In this document: positions 1-7,684 of the stretch, piece by piece | Position numbering within the stretch: position 1 is the stretch's first letter | Layout of the letters: each line of letters starts with the position of its first letter | DNA from: Limisphaerales bacterium | GTDB lineage: Bacteria; Verrucomicrobiota; Verrucomicrobiia; Limisphaerales; UBA11358 | Reading direction: 5' to 3' | Assembly: GCA_027451565.1 (NCBI GenBank) | Contig: DAIDJC010000140.1 | Coordinates: 1 to 8,344, forward strand | DNA length: 8,344 nucleotides | Translations under genes and position numbers: made by a program | Notes under the pieces: model-generated | What the model saw: only the letters and a program-made list of their open reading frames with translations | What the model was told of the DNA's origin: nothing | The model's database searches: none

Positions 1-194
1 GTGATCAAAAACTACTTCTTCAAGTATGGCAAAGCACTCGTTCACTGCCAGCAGCCATATAGGTCAGACAAGTTACACACTCAAACAGCAGGAGGAATGT
101 GAATTCACCCTGCAAAGCATGTCGCTAGCAACAAACCATTGTTGATAGTCATTTCTGCTCAGCATTGTGACCCAGCACAAACGAGACCAAACAT

Positions 195-1709
195 CTATCC
201 TACAGCCCAAGATGCACCATCAAGGGAGGTGGCTGTAAACGAACCGGAAGCAACGTATATTCCATTCCCATAGGCCACACTAGACAAGTCACCCGGAACA
301 CTTATTGAACGATCAAGCCAATTCACACCGTTTGTTGACTGAAAAATCCCGCCATTGCCGCCCACGGCAATAAACTGGTTTTTAGCGTAGCACACGCCTA
401 ATAATGAATTTGGAGCGGACCCGTTTGTTTGCCAACTGAGTCCATTCACGGTGGAATAAAAGCCACCAGGACCAACTCCAACGAACACACCGTTGGCACC
501 TGCCATTTGAGCCATCGCCGGGGCCGTTGTGGAGGTGACGGACCAATTTGTCCCGTTTGTTGATATCAGTGTGGTAAAATCAGGGAAAAATGAGTATTCA
601 CGGGACATTGGCAATGCGTTCGCAACGCTTAGATTTGGCAGGCTGGCTTCAGCCGTGATGGCAGAGCGGTGATTGCCCGAGATTTCCGTCCAATCCACCA
701 AGTTTGGCGAAACAACAATGCCACCCGCATCACCAACCAACACATAAAGTCCACGACCGTAACAGCACCCATAAAGAGAGTATTCCGAAGAGCCGACCGG
801 CTGCTCGAACCAATTGACGCCATCTTGCGAAGAAATCACCACTCCAGGATAATTGAACTCCAATGTTTGCCCGGTGTCACCCACCGCCACAAAACCATTG
901 GATCCATTGCAGATTGAATGGAGCGTGAACAACTGGCTCGGAAACCAAAGGCTTCCCTGCACATTTTTGTTCGTCCACAAGTCATACCCAAAATCAGGCG
1001 AGAAAAGCACACCGTTTTGATACGACGAGACGCTGGGAACACTCAAATCACCCACGGCAAAGACGCCGCCAGACTGGAGCGCATCCACGCCGTAGAGGTT
1101 ATTTGTGATGCCCGTCTGACTCTCCGGAACTGGAGCAAATGATCCCAAATAAAGATCAACGACTCCATTAGCTCCAACCGCAATGTAATCGGAATCAAAG
1201 TAAGCCACGGAATTGAGAGTGTTGGTGGTTCCAGAAGGAGTGGGCGACCATTGTAAATCATTCACACATTGTAACGCCGCTCCGGCATACCCCACTGCAA
1301 GGAATTGTGGACCACCATCGGCGCGCCAGGAGGAGTCTCCAGCTATGCCGAGAAGGGAATTTGAAGTGATCGCTGGAACCTGTGACCAGCCGATTCCATT
1401 AGTTGACAACAAAATAATCCCGCCATCACCTACCGCGGCAAATTCTCCATCAGCATAAGCCACTCCCCGAAGAGGGCTGGCAACTCCAGAAACCTGGTTA
1501 GTCCAGTGATAACCGTCACCTGAATTGACGATGGTGCCTGAGTCACCAACGGCAATAAATTGTCCTCCGCCATAAGTCACGGCATAAAGCGTCCTCCCCT
1601 GGGGAATTGGATAACACCAGTTCCAATTGGTTAAGGGATCAGCAAATAAATCTCCTTTGGCGAGAAGCACCAATAAAGCTCCGAAAAACTGAATAACGCC
1701 AGCTTTCAT
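195..1709 (-). CDS. Exported beta-propeller repeat protein
   Basis: This 504-residue protein begins MKAGVIQFFGALLVLLAKGDLFA, a signal peptide with cleavage probably after about residue 23. The rest is about eleven repeats of roughly 40 residues, on the pattern L-x-G/S-V-x-Y-x-x-G-x-F-x-A-V-G-D/G-x-G-x-I-x-x-S-x-D/N-G-x-N-W. Clear copies start near residues 39, 78, 117, 162, 203, 262, 309, 434 and 473; those near 349 and 396 are degenerate. Such repeats are known from WD40/Ycf48-like and sialidase-like beta-propellers and are frequent in large secreted Verrucomicrobia proteins. They bind ligands or proteins more often than they catalyse, and no catalytic motif is visible. The ATG at 1709 is the first Met of the frame and is preceded by AGG eight bases upstream. 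GC content is lower than in the operon. It ends at WAVG without a sorting tag or anchor, so it is probably released or periplasmic. Confidence 0.82.
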   Translation of the reverse strand: MKAGVIQFFGALLVLLAKGDLFADPLTNWNWCYPIPQGRTLYAVTYGGGQFIAVGDSGTIVNSGDGYHWTNQVSGVASPLRGVAYADGEFAAVGDGGIILLSTNGIGWSQVPAITSNSLLGIAGDSSWRADGGPQFLAVGYAGAALQCVNDLQWSPTPSGTTNTLNSVAYFDSDYIAVGANGVVDLYLGSFAPVPESQTGITNNLYGVDALQSGGVFAVGDLSVPSVSSYQNGVLFSPDFGYDLWTNKNVQGSLWFPSQLFTLHSICNGSNGFVAVGDTGQTLEFNYPGVVISSQDGVNWFEQPVGSSEYSLYGCCYGRGLYVLVGDAGGIVVSPNLVDWTEISGNHRSAITAEASLPNLSVANALPMSREYSFFPDFTTLISTNGTNWSVTSTTAPAMAQMAGANGVFVGVGPGGFYSTVNGLSWQTNGSAPNSLLGVCYAKNQFIAVGGNGGIFQSTNGVNWLDRSISVPGDLSSVAYGNGIYVASGSFTATSLDGASWAVG

Positions 1710-1842
1710 GGTTTCAACCTACATAAATTCGCGCAAAAAATCAAACCCTTTGGGGAACATCCCATCAATCTTTGTCCAATCCGTTAGGTTGAAAGCGGAT
1801 GGCATTTGGGCACACCTCCATTTTCAATCGGGAAACCCAAGG
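1710..1842. other. 133-nt gap between GH76 gene and propeller gene
   Basis: No coding frame of note lies here. Read on the minus strand it is the 3' flank of the GH76 gene and the leader of the propeller gene. I see no convincing rho-independent terminator; the best candidate, CCCCAAAGGG followed by a T-rich run (near 1753-1734), has only a three-pair stem. I also see no confident -35/-10 pair. Base composition changes at about this point, which fits a transcription-unit boundary. Confidence 0.5.
1712..1794 (-). repeat. 10-bp inverted repeat in the leader of the propeller gene
   Basis: On the plus strand TTTCAACCTA (1712-1721) and its exact reverse complement TAGGTTGAAA (1785-1794) flank a 63-nt spacer. 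In the mRNA the downstream arm UAGGUUGAAA ends 2 nt before the start codon and contains AGG, the only Shine-Dalgarno-like bases there. Pairing of the two arms would therefore cover the start region. The repeat is directly visible; the regulatory reading is inference. Confidence 0.4.
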
Positions 1843-2970
1843 TCATTTTTCCAGGCCAATCACGCTTTCGACCGCCTCGATCGAGTCCACGCAATCCCAT
1901 GCCCGGAGATTGAGTGTGGGCGGGGTATTGGATTGCCAGGCCGACCAGGAAAGATTGTCCCCGGGCCGGCGAACCTGCCACGCCCGGTTGGCATTCATCT
2001 CCAGCAAACCCCGATATTGCCCCATGCATCCGGCGGCGCGCGCGTATTGGGCCATCCACCGGATAAAAATAGAATTGAACCCCGCGTTATTGGAGGAGGA
2101 ATGATAATCTGGCAACAAACCCGACACCGCGAGGGTGTGCCAGGTAAAATCCGCCGCCCGTGCGGCATCCCGGAACTGTCCGAGCAGGCTGGCCAGACCT
2201 ATAAACGTTCCCTGGTTATAAGATGAGGCCCAATGGTTTACATGCCCGTCACGATCCAGCGCATCGCTCACCGCCCCGGTCTCCGGATCAAATAGATGGG
2301 ACCGTTCCCAGGCAAATATTTTGCGGGCCAAAACAAGATCAGCCTTGTGCCCCTGGGCCTGGTGAAGAAGACAGGCGGCAATGCCGGCAGGCCCGTTCAC
2401 GCAGGCATTGCGGCTTTGGTTGGCGGTGGTCCAAAATAATCCGCCACCCTCTCCCGCATCCCATGCCCGGGCACACACACGGTCAAAATTAACCCGGGCC
2501 ACCTTCAGGAAAGGAGTTTGATGAGTGACTTGTGCGCCCCGCAAAAAAGCAATGCAGGCCCACATGCAATCATCGTTGTAGGCATTTCCAGTCCAGTCCG
2601 TGCCATGTCGGGCAAGGAAATTCTTCAGCAATCCATTCACCGCAGAAGGCGCAACGCAGGGATGGGCAGACTGCGCCCCATCGCAAAAAACCTCCACCTC
2701 CTCGGCTTCCTTCCAAAAATCTTCAGGGGCGCCGTGTTGATCTGCCCGAACGCACATTCCGGGGTCTTCCACGCGGCAGAATGCGTTCGAAAAAGCCCCG
2801 AATAAAACTGCGGCGCGGTCCGGTTGCACGGCGGCGGCATGGGTTGTGCCAAACAGGAAAACGGCACCCGCCACATTGGCCATCCAGAGGCAAACCCGCG
2901 GGAAAAATCCCGGGAACGAGTGGGTTCTGCCGCGAGACTTGTCGTTAATGCAATAGAACTGCCAGGACAT
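1843..2970 (-). CDS. GH76-type alpha-1,6-mannanase-like glycoside hydrolase
   Basis: The protein has 375 residues from the ATG at 2970. Known GH76 enzymes are endo-alpha-1,6-mannanases with an (alpha/alpha)6 barrel and two adjacent catalytic Asp. Here the pair is D133-D134 in GNAYNDDCMW, matching the family's Y-D-D-x-x-W region. Further family marks are GLFWTTANQSRNACVNGPAG (NGP at 192-194), ASSYNQGTFIG (249-258), an NNAGFNSIFIRWMAQYA helix near 295-308, and SWSAWQSNT near the end. A hydrophobic run (VCLWMANVAGAVFLFG, about 26-41) followed by THAAA suggests a signal peptide. The start is uncertain: the frame is open from ATG 3051, which overlaps the upstream gene by over 100 nt; 2970 overlaps it by 26 nt; 2883 leaves a 61-nt gap but has no basic n-region. 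No strong ribosome-binding site settles it. Likely translated with the preceding gene. Confidence 0.85.
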   Translation of the reverse strand: MSWQFYCINDKSRGRTHSFPGFFPRVCLWMANVAGAVFLFGTTHAAAVQPDRAAVLFGAFSNAFCRVEDPGMCVRADQHGAPEDFWKEAEEVEVFCDGAQSAHPCVAPSAVNGLLKNFLARHGTDWTGNAYNDDCMWACIAFLRGAQVTHQTPFLKVARVNFDRVCARAWDAGEGGGLFWTTANQSRNACVNGPAGIAACLLHQAQGHKADLVLARKIFAWERSHLFDPETGAVSDALDRDGHVNHWASSYNQGTFIGLASLLGQFRDAARAADFTWHTLAVSGLLPDYHSSSNNAGFNSIFIRWMAQYARAAGCMGQYRGLLEMNANRAWQVRRPGDNLSWSAWQSNTPPTLNLRAWDCVDSIEAVESVIGLEK

Positions 2971-5143
2971 GAGGGGCCGCATCGTTTTCAAAATGAACCC
3001 ACAACAGCCGCTGGCTCGGGTCGTATTGGCAAGAGGAGATCGGCACCCCATCCAGGGTCACTGAGAGGGGCGCGTGGGGGCAGGCAAAAAGGGCGATTGC
3101 CTGGGTGTGGCCGACGCCCTCCATGCGGTATTGAACCCCACGGGAATCCGCGGCCTGCAAGACCGCCCTGCAACCAGAGGCGAGCAGCGTGGGTCTGATG
3201 CCGGATTCCGCATCCAAGTCCAATAAAAACCATCGTGATCCCGGGGTGACGGACACATCCCGGAGCACCTGCAGGCGCGGATCAAACAGGTTGACGAACC
3301 GACCCGACAGATGGCGTGGCGTGGAGGTGGAATTCTGGTCCAGGCCGCCTGCAATGACATAGGGTCCGCGCCGGAGCTGCAAACAGGTGCTTTCCTGCCA
3401 TTTCAGTCCGCATGCCTCGGCGGCGCGCCGGGCCAGCGACACCACACGTGCAGCGCCCTCAGGGCTGGTGGTCAAATCCGCCGGGCGTTCGCGAACCCAT
3501 AACACGCCCCCGCGCCCCACCGGTGTGAGGGTGTCCGCCGGCGGATCCTGCCGCAATCCCAGCAAGCCAAACAAATGACGCCGGGGCGTGTCGAAATGGT
3601 TGGCTCCTTCGTTCCACCATTCGCGAACCTGAAGATAAGGGTCGGCATCACGATCGCAAAAAACCAGGATTCCACCCTTTTTCACCCAATCCACCAAGGG
3701 CGGGTGGACTTCCGGGGAAAGCGGTTTTTGTCCATCATAAGAAAGAAACAGGACGCGGAATGGATCCAGGTAATGGGGCACGATCACGTTTTCCAATTGC
3801 ACAGGCGTGACCGGGACGCCCTTCATGACCAGTGGCATGGCCAGGCCATAAAAATTGCCGAGGTAAGGGTCACTGGGCGTGGGTTGCCCGCGTTGAAACA
3901 TGAGCGAATCGCTGACCATGACGCCGATGCCCGTGGTTCCGGCATTCCAAGCGATGGAAGGTTCATCCATGTGGTTGAGGGCATTGAAAACGATTTGCAA
4001 TTCCGTGGCATAGTCCGGGGGAATGGGCTGTCTTTTCTCGGGGGGCGCGCTGCGGGGATACCGCCCCCCGAAAACGCGCTCGGGCCAGGGCGCCACTTCG
4101 TACTGATGAACATCCGGTTGAAACAGGGAAGCCGTGAGGGTGGATTCCCAATTCTGGCGGTAATCCGTCCAATCATGGTTGGGATTATCCTCAATGGGAT
4201 CATTCAGGTACCACACGGCGCGACCGGTGGCGCGGACGAGGTTTTGCATGGCGCCATATTCCAGGAAAGCGGTTTCGAAAGTTCGTGAACGCACCTCACC
4301 TGCGTAGCGGTTGGGTTCCCGGGATGTGCCGGTCCATATCTGGGCAATATACCCGTCACAGCCCTGCACCCGCGCAAGACTGGATTCGGGGCTGACGATG
4401 CACCATTGGGCATAATTCAAAAGGCTGTGGGTGGCCACATGACAGCGAACGTGCGCGCCTGTGCGCTGGTTATAGGCCTGAACATAATCAAAAACCTGCT
4501 GTAACGCCCTGCGGTAAAGGTAATATTTAAGCCGCCCGGCGCGCCAGCGGGCATCCACCGACCCATCCGGGGGTTGCCAGGCCTCGTGGTAATAGGCTGC
4601 CCACTCCCTTTTAAAACCTTCCGAGTAACCTGCACGATCCCAAAACTCCGGTTCCTCCAGTTCAATTGCCCGGGCGCCGGCATCCAGCGCCCGCTGCACT
4701 CCCACGCAGAGAAATTTGCCGTAGTTCGTGCCTGGGGACATGTAATAAACATCGCCACCGTGGCCTATCTTGTTGCCGTCCCGGTCTGTCTGGGCCTCGT
4801 CCTCATGGTTGATTCCGTCAAATCGCCCATACAAGTAATCCTGATACTCGCCCCAGGCCACCCCGGTCATGACATGGATTTGGTAACCGTGCTCCCGCCA
4901 CGTCGCCACCCTGGATGGCATTGCCGGATCTATGCCATAAACCATGGCCACATCTGATTGCAAGTCTCCGCGCGGAGACCAGGGCAGAGAGGTTTGAAAG
5001 CTGGTATTTTCCGCCGGGGATGAATGGGTGTCCGCCAGTTCGATCCCAGGCAGGGCTGGGGCGGGGATGGCTGCCAGCGAGGCCGCCAGACACCCCGCCA
5101 CCAGCCACTTGTTCAAGTTGAAACGCATTGTTAAATTTTTCAT
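2945..5143 (-). CDS. Secreted glycosidase-like protein of unrecognised family (putative TIM barrel, GATase-like and beta-sandwich domains)
   Basis: I cannot assign this 732-residue protein to a named family. The start ATG at 5143 overlaps the preceding TAA by one base (TAATG). It gives MKNLTMRFNLNKW followed by a hydrophobic stretch to about residue 28, with likely signal-peptidase cleavage after APA (28-30). Residues of about 60-400 look like a (beta/alpha)8 glycosidase: strand-like segments ending in acidic residues, GRFDGINHEDE (107-116), AIELEEPEFW (159-168), and aromatic-rich loops such as AVWYLNDPIED (309-319). E161, E163, E164 and E166 are the best catalytic candidates. Residues of about 404-530 (GIGVMVSDS, FRVLFLSYDG, WVKKGGILVFCDRDAD) resemble the GATase-like trimerisation domain that follows the barrel in GH42 beta-galactosidases. 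The last 120 residues look like a beta-sandwich. Its place between GH127 and GH76 genes supports a role in degrading the same glycan. A non-catalytic barrel cannot be excluded. Confidence 0.72.
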   Translation of the reverse strand: MKNLTMRFNLNKWLVAGCLAASLAAIPAPALPGIELADTHSSPAENTSFQTSLPWSPRGDLQSDVAMVYGIDPAMPSRVATWREHGYQIHVMTGVAWGEYQDYLYGRFDGINHEDEAQTDRDGNKIGHGGDVYYMSPGTNYGKFLCVGVQRALDAGARAIELEEPEFWDRAGYSEGFKREWAAYYHEAWQPPDGSVDARWRAGRLKYYLYRRALQQVFDYVQAYNQRTGAHVRCHVATHSLLNYAQWCIVSPESSLARVQGCDGYIAQIWTGTSREPNRYAGEVRSRTFETAFLEYGAMQNLVRATGRAVWYLNDPIEDNPNHDWTDYRQNWESTLTASLFQPDVHQYEVAPWPERVFGGRYPRSAPPEKRQPIPPDYATELQIVFNALNHMDEPSIAWNAGTTGIGVMVSDSLMFQRGQPTPSDPYLGNFYGLAMPLVMKGVPVTPVQLENVIVPHYLDPFRVLFLSYDGQKPLSPEVHPPLVDWVKKGGILVFCDRDADPYLQVREWWNEGANHFDTPRRHLFGLLGLRQDPPADTLTPVGRGGVLWVRERPADLTTSPEGAARVVSLARRAAEACGLKWQESTCLQLRRGPYVIAGGLDQNSTSTPRHLSGRFVNLFDPRLQVLRDVSVTPGSRWFLLDLDAESGIRPTLLASGCRAVLQAADSRGVQYRMEGVGHTQAIALFACPHAPLSVTLDGVPISSCQYDPSQRLLWVHFENDAAPHVLAVLLH

Positions 5144-7677
5144 TAATGGAAAAGTCCCGCCTGCTCCGTAGCCGTCACTTCGGTCACCTGGATGTTTTTA
5201 AACGCCGCGCTGGATTGTTCCGGGTCCGTGCAATAGAGGCGCGCCCCGATCATTCCGCTGGAATAATGATCATCTTGAAGATCAAGCACGGGAACGGGTT
5301 GATGGTTGAGAAACACCTGAAAGTGGCTGGCAAAGGCCGAGATTTTGACGTGATAAAACGTGTCTGGCAGGCATTGGATGGGATGGGTGGCAAGCGAGTG
5401 CCAGGCATTTGAGGCATAGCCCAGTTCCACTTGGGCATGCTGCGCGCTCAAGCCCAGGTAATAACCCTCATACGCATCGGCGCCCATGCCAGGCCTGCTC
5501 ACGCGAAACACAAGGCCCGCATCCCCGGTTTTTCCCACGGAAACATCCGCCTCAATATCAAGATTGGTGAAGCTGGTGGCCATGGCCAGCGATTTCGCGC
5601 CATTGGCTGAACCAGGCACAGCCTTCAGAGCCTCCTGGCTCACCATCCAATTGCCACCCAGGGCCGTCCAGCGGGAGGTCCAGTCTGCATCAAAATTTTC
5701 CTGGAAATAGCCGCGCACCGGTTCGGGCCTGCCCAAATAGGGAAACCAGCTTATGCGCAGATGACGCGATCCAAACGGAACCAGAACCACTGGCTCAAGC
5801 GCCCCATGACCGGCCACAGGACTGACCGGGGGCTCAAACGCCTCCGTTCCCCTCCAATCCAATGTCCATTGGGGCAGCCTCCGGGCCTGCGCCACGAGTT
5901 GAACGGGGGGAATTTTGGATTCAAAAGGATTGGAGATCCCCGGGGTTTGCCGCACTGAAAATGAGGCATCCGGATGGTCCAGGTCCAATTGCAGGGCATA
6001 ATTCCAGGGCGTGGTGGGATGGATTTCGAACTCGTCAAATCCTTTGCCCAAGGGATCACGGTTGAGCACCGACCACCGTTCACCAATATCCAGGGAATAA
6101 ACCAGCGGCCCGCGGCTGATGGCCACGGATCGGCTGGGGCCTTTGCGTGTCTGAATGGACATGGGCAGCAGGAGGGACACCTGGTCGCCGTATTTCCAGC
6201 GTCTGGAGATTCGATAAAAGGTGGCCGGGGCGGGCCGGGCATAATCCCGGCCATTGACCATGATCCTGGCGGATAAACACCAGCCGGGTATCCGCAATTT
6301 CAGCGGGAAAGACACGGAGGAAGCAGGCTGGACCACGAGGCGAACCTGGTTATCAAATGGATAATCTGTGATTTCATGAATGGCAACCTGGACTCCTGCC
6401 AGCCTGGTGGAAACCGAGGATGGCGCATAACTCATCAACGCCAGCCCGCCGTCGGCGGTGCCAGCCCAGGCATTTTGAATGAACTTGGGCCAGCCCATGT
6501 GGAAGTTGTAACGGCAGCAGGGATAGCCTGACCAGGGCCCCGGCAATGAACCATTGGAATAATCCTGGTTGTAACCATGGCCCCCTTGAATCGCGATGAC
6601 ATTATTGGGTAGGGTGTAATACTGGATGGCCTTGACCTGGTTTGCCAGGGCGGCAGGCAGGGCATTGTAGGTGATGGTTTCCAACCGGTCTCCCAGGTCA
6701 GGATTGCCAGTGATCCGCAGATCCGTCTCCAGGCTCAGCATGGCCTCCACTATGGCGCAAAGTTCAACCCCCTGCGTGGAGGCATTTCCAGACAGGAACT
6801 CGGTGCCGGACGCGATGCCGCATGGCAGGGCGTTGCCGCTCAACAAATGATCCCAACCCAGTTCCAAAGCGCGAAAATCATCAGGGTCATCGGACCATTG
6901 ATAATAAATTTCAGGCCATTTCAGCGCCTGCTCCACATTGACATTATGCTTGGGCTGAAAATCGTCCCCAAAGGCGTCAAACAAGTTGCTCGATAAAATG
7001 CCGCTCCAATTGTCTGACTGGTCGTGGAGGGTCTGAACCAGGCGAAGCAGATTGGTGTCGCCATTGAGGTTGTAGAGCCACATCACATCATCCATCTCAT
7101 CCCCCGCCCGCGCCCGGGCCCAGTCTTTCAAAGGCCGCGTTGGGAGCATGGCTTGCATGTAATGGAAGTAGCGATCCAAAACAGCGGGGACGCGCGGGTC
7201 CGAAGTGGCCTCATAATAATCCCGCAAGGCATGTGTGGCGGGAATGCGCGGCCACCAGTCATTATTTGAAACCGGCCCCAGGTATCCGTCCTGCCCCTGG
7301 TGGTTCAAAAGCCATTCAATCCATTTTTGAGCAGTTGCCTTGAGTTTGGGATCGTCAAGCACATAGGCCAGGTCAACAAGCCCGCGAAAATAATAGGGCC
7401 CGCGCTCCCAGGATTCTCCCGTGCCGCCCAACCAGCCGCTGTTGGTGCCCAGGTCGGTGGCGTAAAGCCGCTCTGCCTCCCCGGTCAGCCCATCCGCCTG
7501 CAACCGGCACTCCTCCAGCAACCAGCCGCGTGGATGCACACTGCCCAGTGGAAGTTCGACGAATGGAGCCGCCACCAACGGCGGGCGGTTGGTGAGAATC
7601 GCGGCGTCTGTCTGCCCTTGGCAAGACATTCCCAAGCCAAGCCAAGCCAAGCCAGGCAAACCAGCACCAATGGCCAT
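5143..7677 (-). CDS. GH127-type (DUF1680) beta-L-arabinofuranosidase-like enzyme with C-terminal concanavalin-like domain
   Basis: This is an 844-residue protein, probably exported. Residues 1-20 are hydrophobic (GLPGLAWLGLGMSC) but contain no Lys or Arg, so the start is questionable (see the pentamer repeat). Residues of about 35-530 form the (alpha/alpha)6 barrel plus beta-sandwich of DUF1680: HPRGWLLEE near 48, WERGPYYFRGL near 90, then the active site. In the characterised GH127 enzyme HypBA1, a zinc ion is held by one Glu and three Cys, and one of the Cys is the nucleophile. The counterparts here are E305, C307, C387 and C388 (GYPCCRYNFHMGW), with E293 a candidate acid/base. The spacing (C307 to C387 is 80) is close to the family. 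Residues of about 657-832 (FQENFDADW to AAFKNIQV) resemble a DUF1080/CBM66-like concanavalin fold, likely glycan binding. It should release terminal beta-L-arabinofuranose; GH146 or another DUF1680 subgroup is the alternative. It is coupled to the next gene by TAATG. Confidence 0.88.
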   Translation of the reverse strand: MAIGAGLPGLAWLGLGMSCQGQTDAAILTNRPPLVAAPFVELPLGSVHPRGWLLEECRLQADGLTGEAERLYATDLGTNSGWLGGTGESWERGPYYFRGLVDLAYVLDDPKLKATAQKWIEWLLNHQGQDGYLGPVSNNDWWPRIPATHALRDYYEATSDPRVPAVLDRYFHYMQAMLPTRPLKDWARARAGDEMDDVMWLYNLNGDTNLLRLVQTLHDQSDNWSGILSSNLFDAFGDDFQPKHNVNVEQALKWPEIYYQWSDDPDDFRALELGWDHLLSGNALPCGIASGTEFLSGNASTQGVELCAIVEAMLSLETDLRITGNPDLGDRLETITYNALPAALANQVKAIQYYTLPNNVIAIQGGHGYNQDYSNGSLPGPWSGYPCCRYNFHMGWPKFIQNAWAGTADGGLALMSYAPSSVSTRLAGVQVAIHEITDYPFDNQVRLVVQPASSVSFPLKLRIPGWCLSARIMVNGRDYARPAPATFYRISRRWKYGDQVSLLLPMSIQTRKGPSRSVAISRGPLVYSLDIGERWSVLNRDPLGKGFDEFEIHPTTPWNYALQLDLDHPDASFSVRQTPGISNPFESKIPPVQLVAQARRLPQWTLDWRGTEAFEPPVSPVAGHGALEPVVLVPFGSRHLRISWFPYLGRPEPVRGYFQENFDADWTSRWTALGGNWMVSQEALKAVPGSANGAKSLAMATSFTNLDIEADVSVGKTGDAGLVFRVSRPGMGADAYEGYYLGLSAQHAQVELGYASNAWHSLATHPIQCLPDTFYHVKISAFASHFQVFLNHQPVPVLDLQDDHYSSGMIGARLYCTDPEQSSAAFKNIQVTEVTATEQAGLFH
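7632..7656 (-). repeat. CTTGG pentanucleotide tandem repeat in signal-peptide codons
   Basis: The plus strand reads CCAAG four times exactly (7632-7651), followed by CCAGG (7652-7656). The coding strand therefore carries CTTGG repeats in the hydrophobic core of the GH127 leader. Five is not a multiple of three, so gain or loss of a unit shifts the frame. Because of the 5-nt period, each reading frame encodes the same cycle Leu-Gly-Leu-Ala-Trp. Confidence 0.9.
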
Positions 7678-7684
7678 TCGGCAT

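Noticed and set aside
1..102. A plus-strand frame open from the window edge to a TGA at 100-102
   Set aside because: About 33 codons with no recognisable motif and no upstream context; it could be the tail of a gene but cannot be supported from this window.
129..144. A stem-loop CAACAA-ACCA-TTGTTG downstream of the propeller gene as a terminator
   Set aside because: It has only six pairs, AT-rich, and no following T-run on the minus strand, so it is too weak to call.
1708..2226. A 172-codon open frame on the plus strand
   Set aside because: It is antisense to the GH76 gene, whose catalytic motifs are clear; the plus-strand translation is Pro/Arg/Gly-rich with no family resemblance.
3575..4288. 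A 237-codon open frame on the plus strand
   Set aside because: It lies wholly antisense to the 732-residue gene, in GC-rich DNA where opposite frames stay open by chance. Its translation shows no recognisable domain or signal.
7632..7656. The pentamer array as a CRISPR or regulator-binding iteron array
   Set aside because: The units are only 5 bp, contiguous and without spacers, and they lie inside coding sequence.
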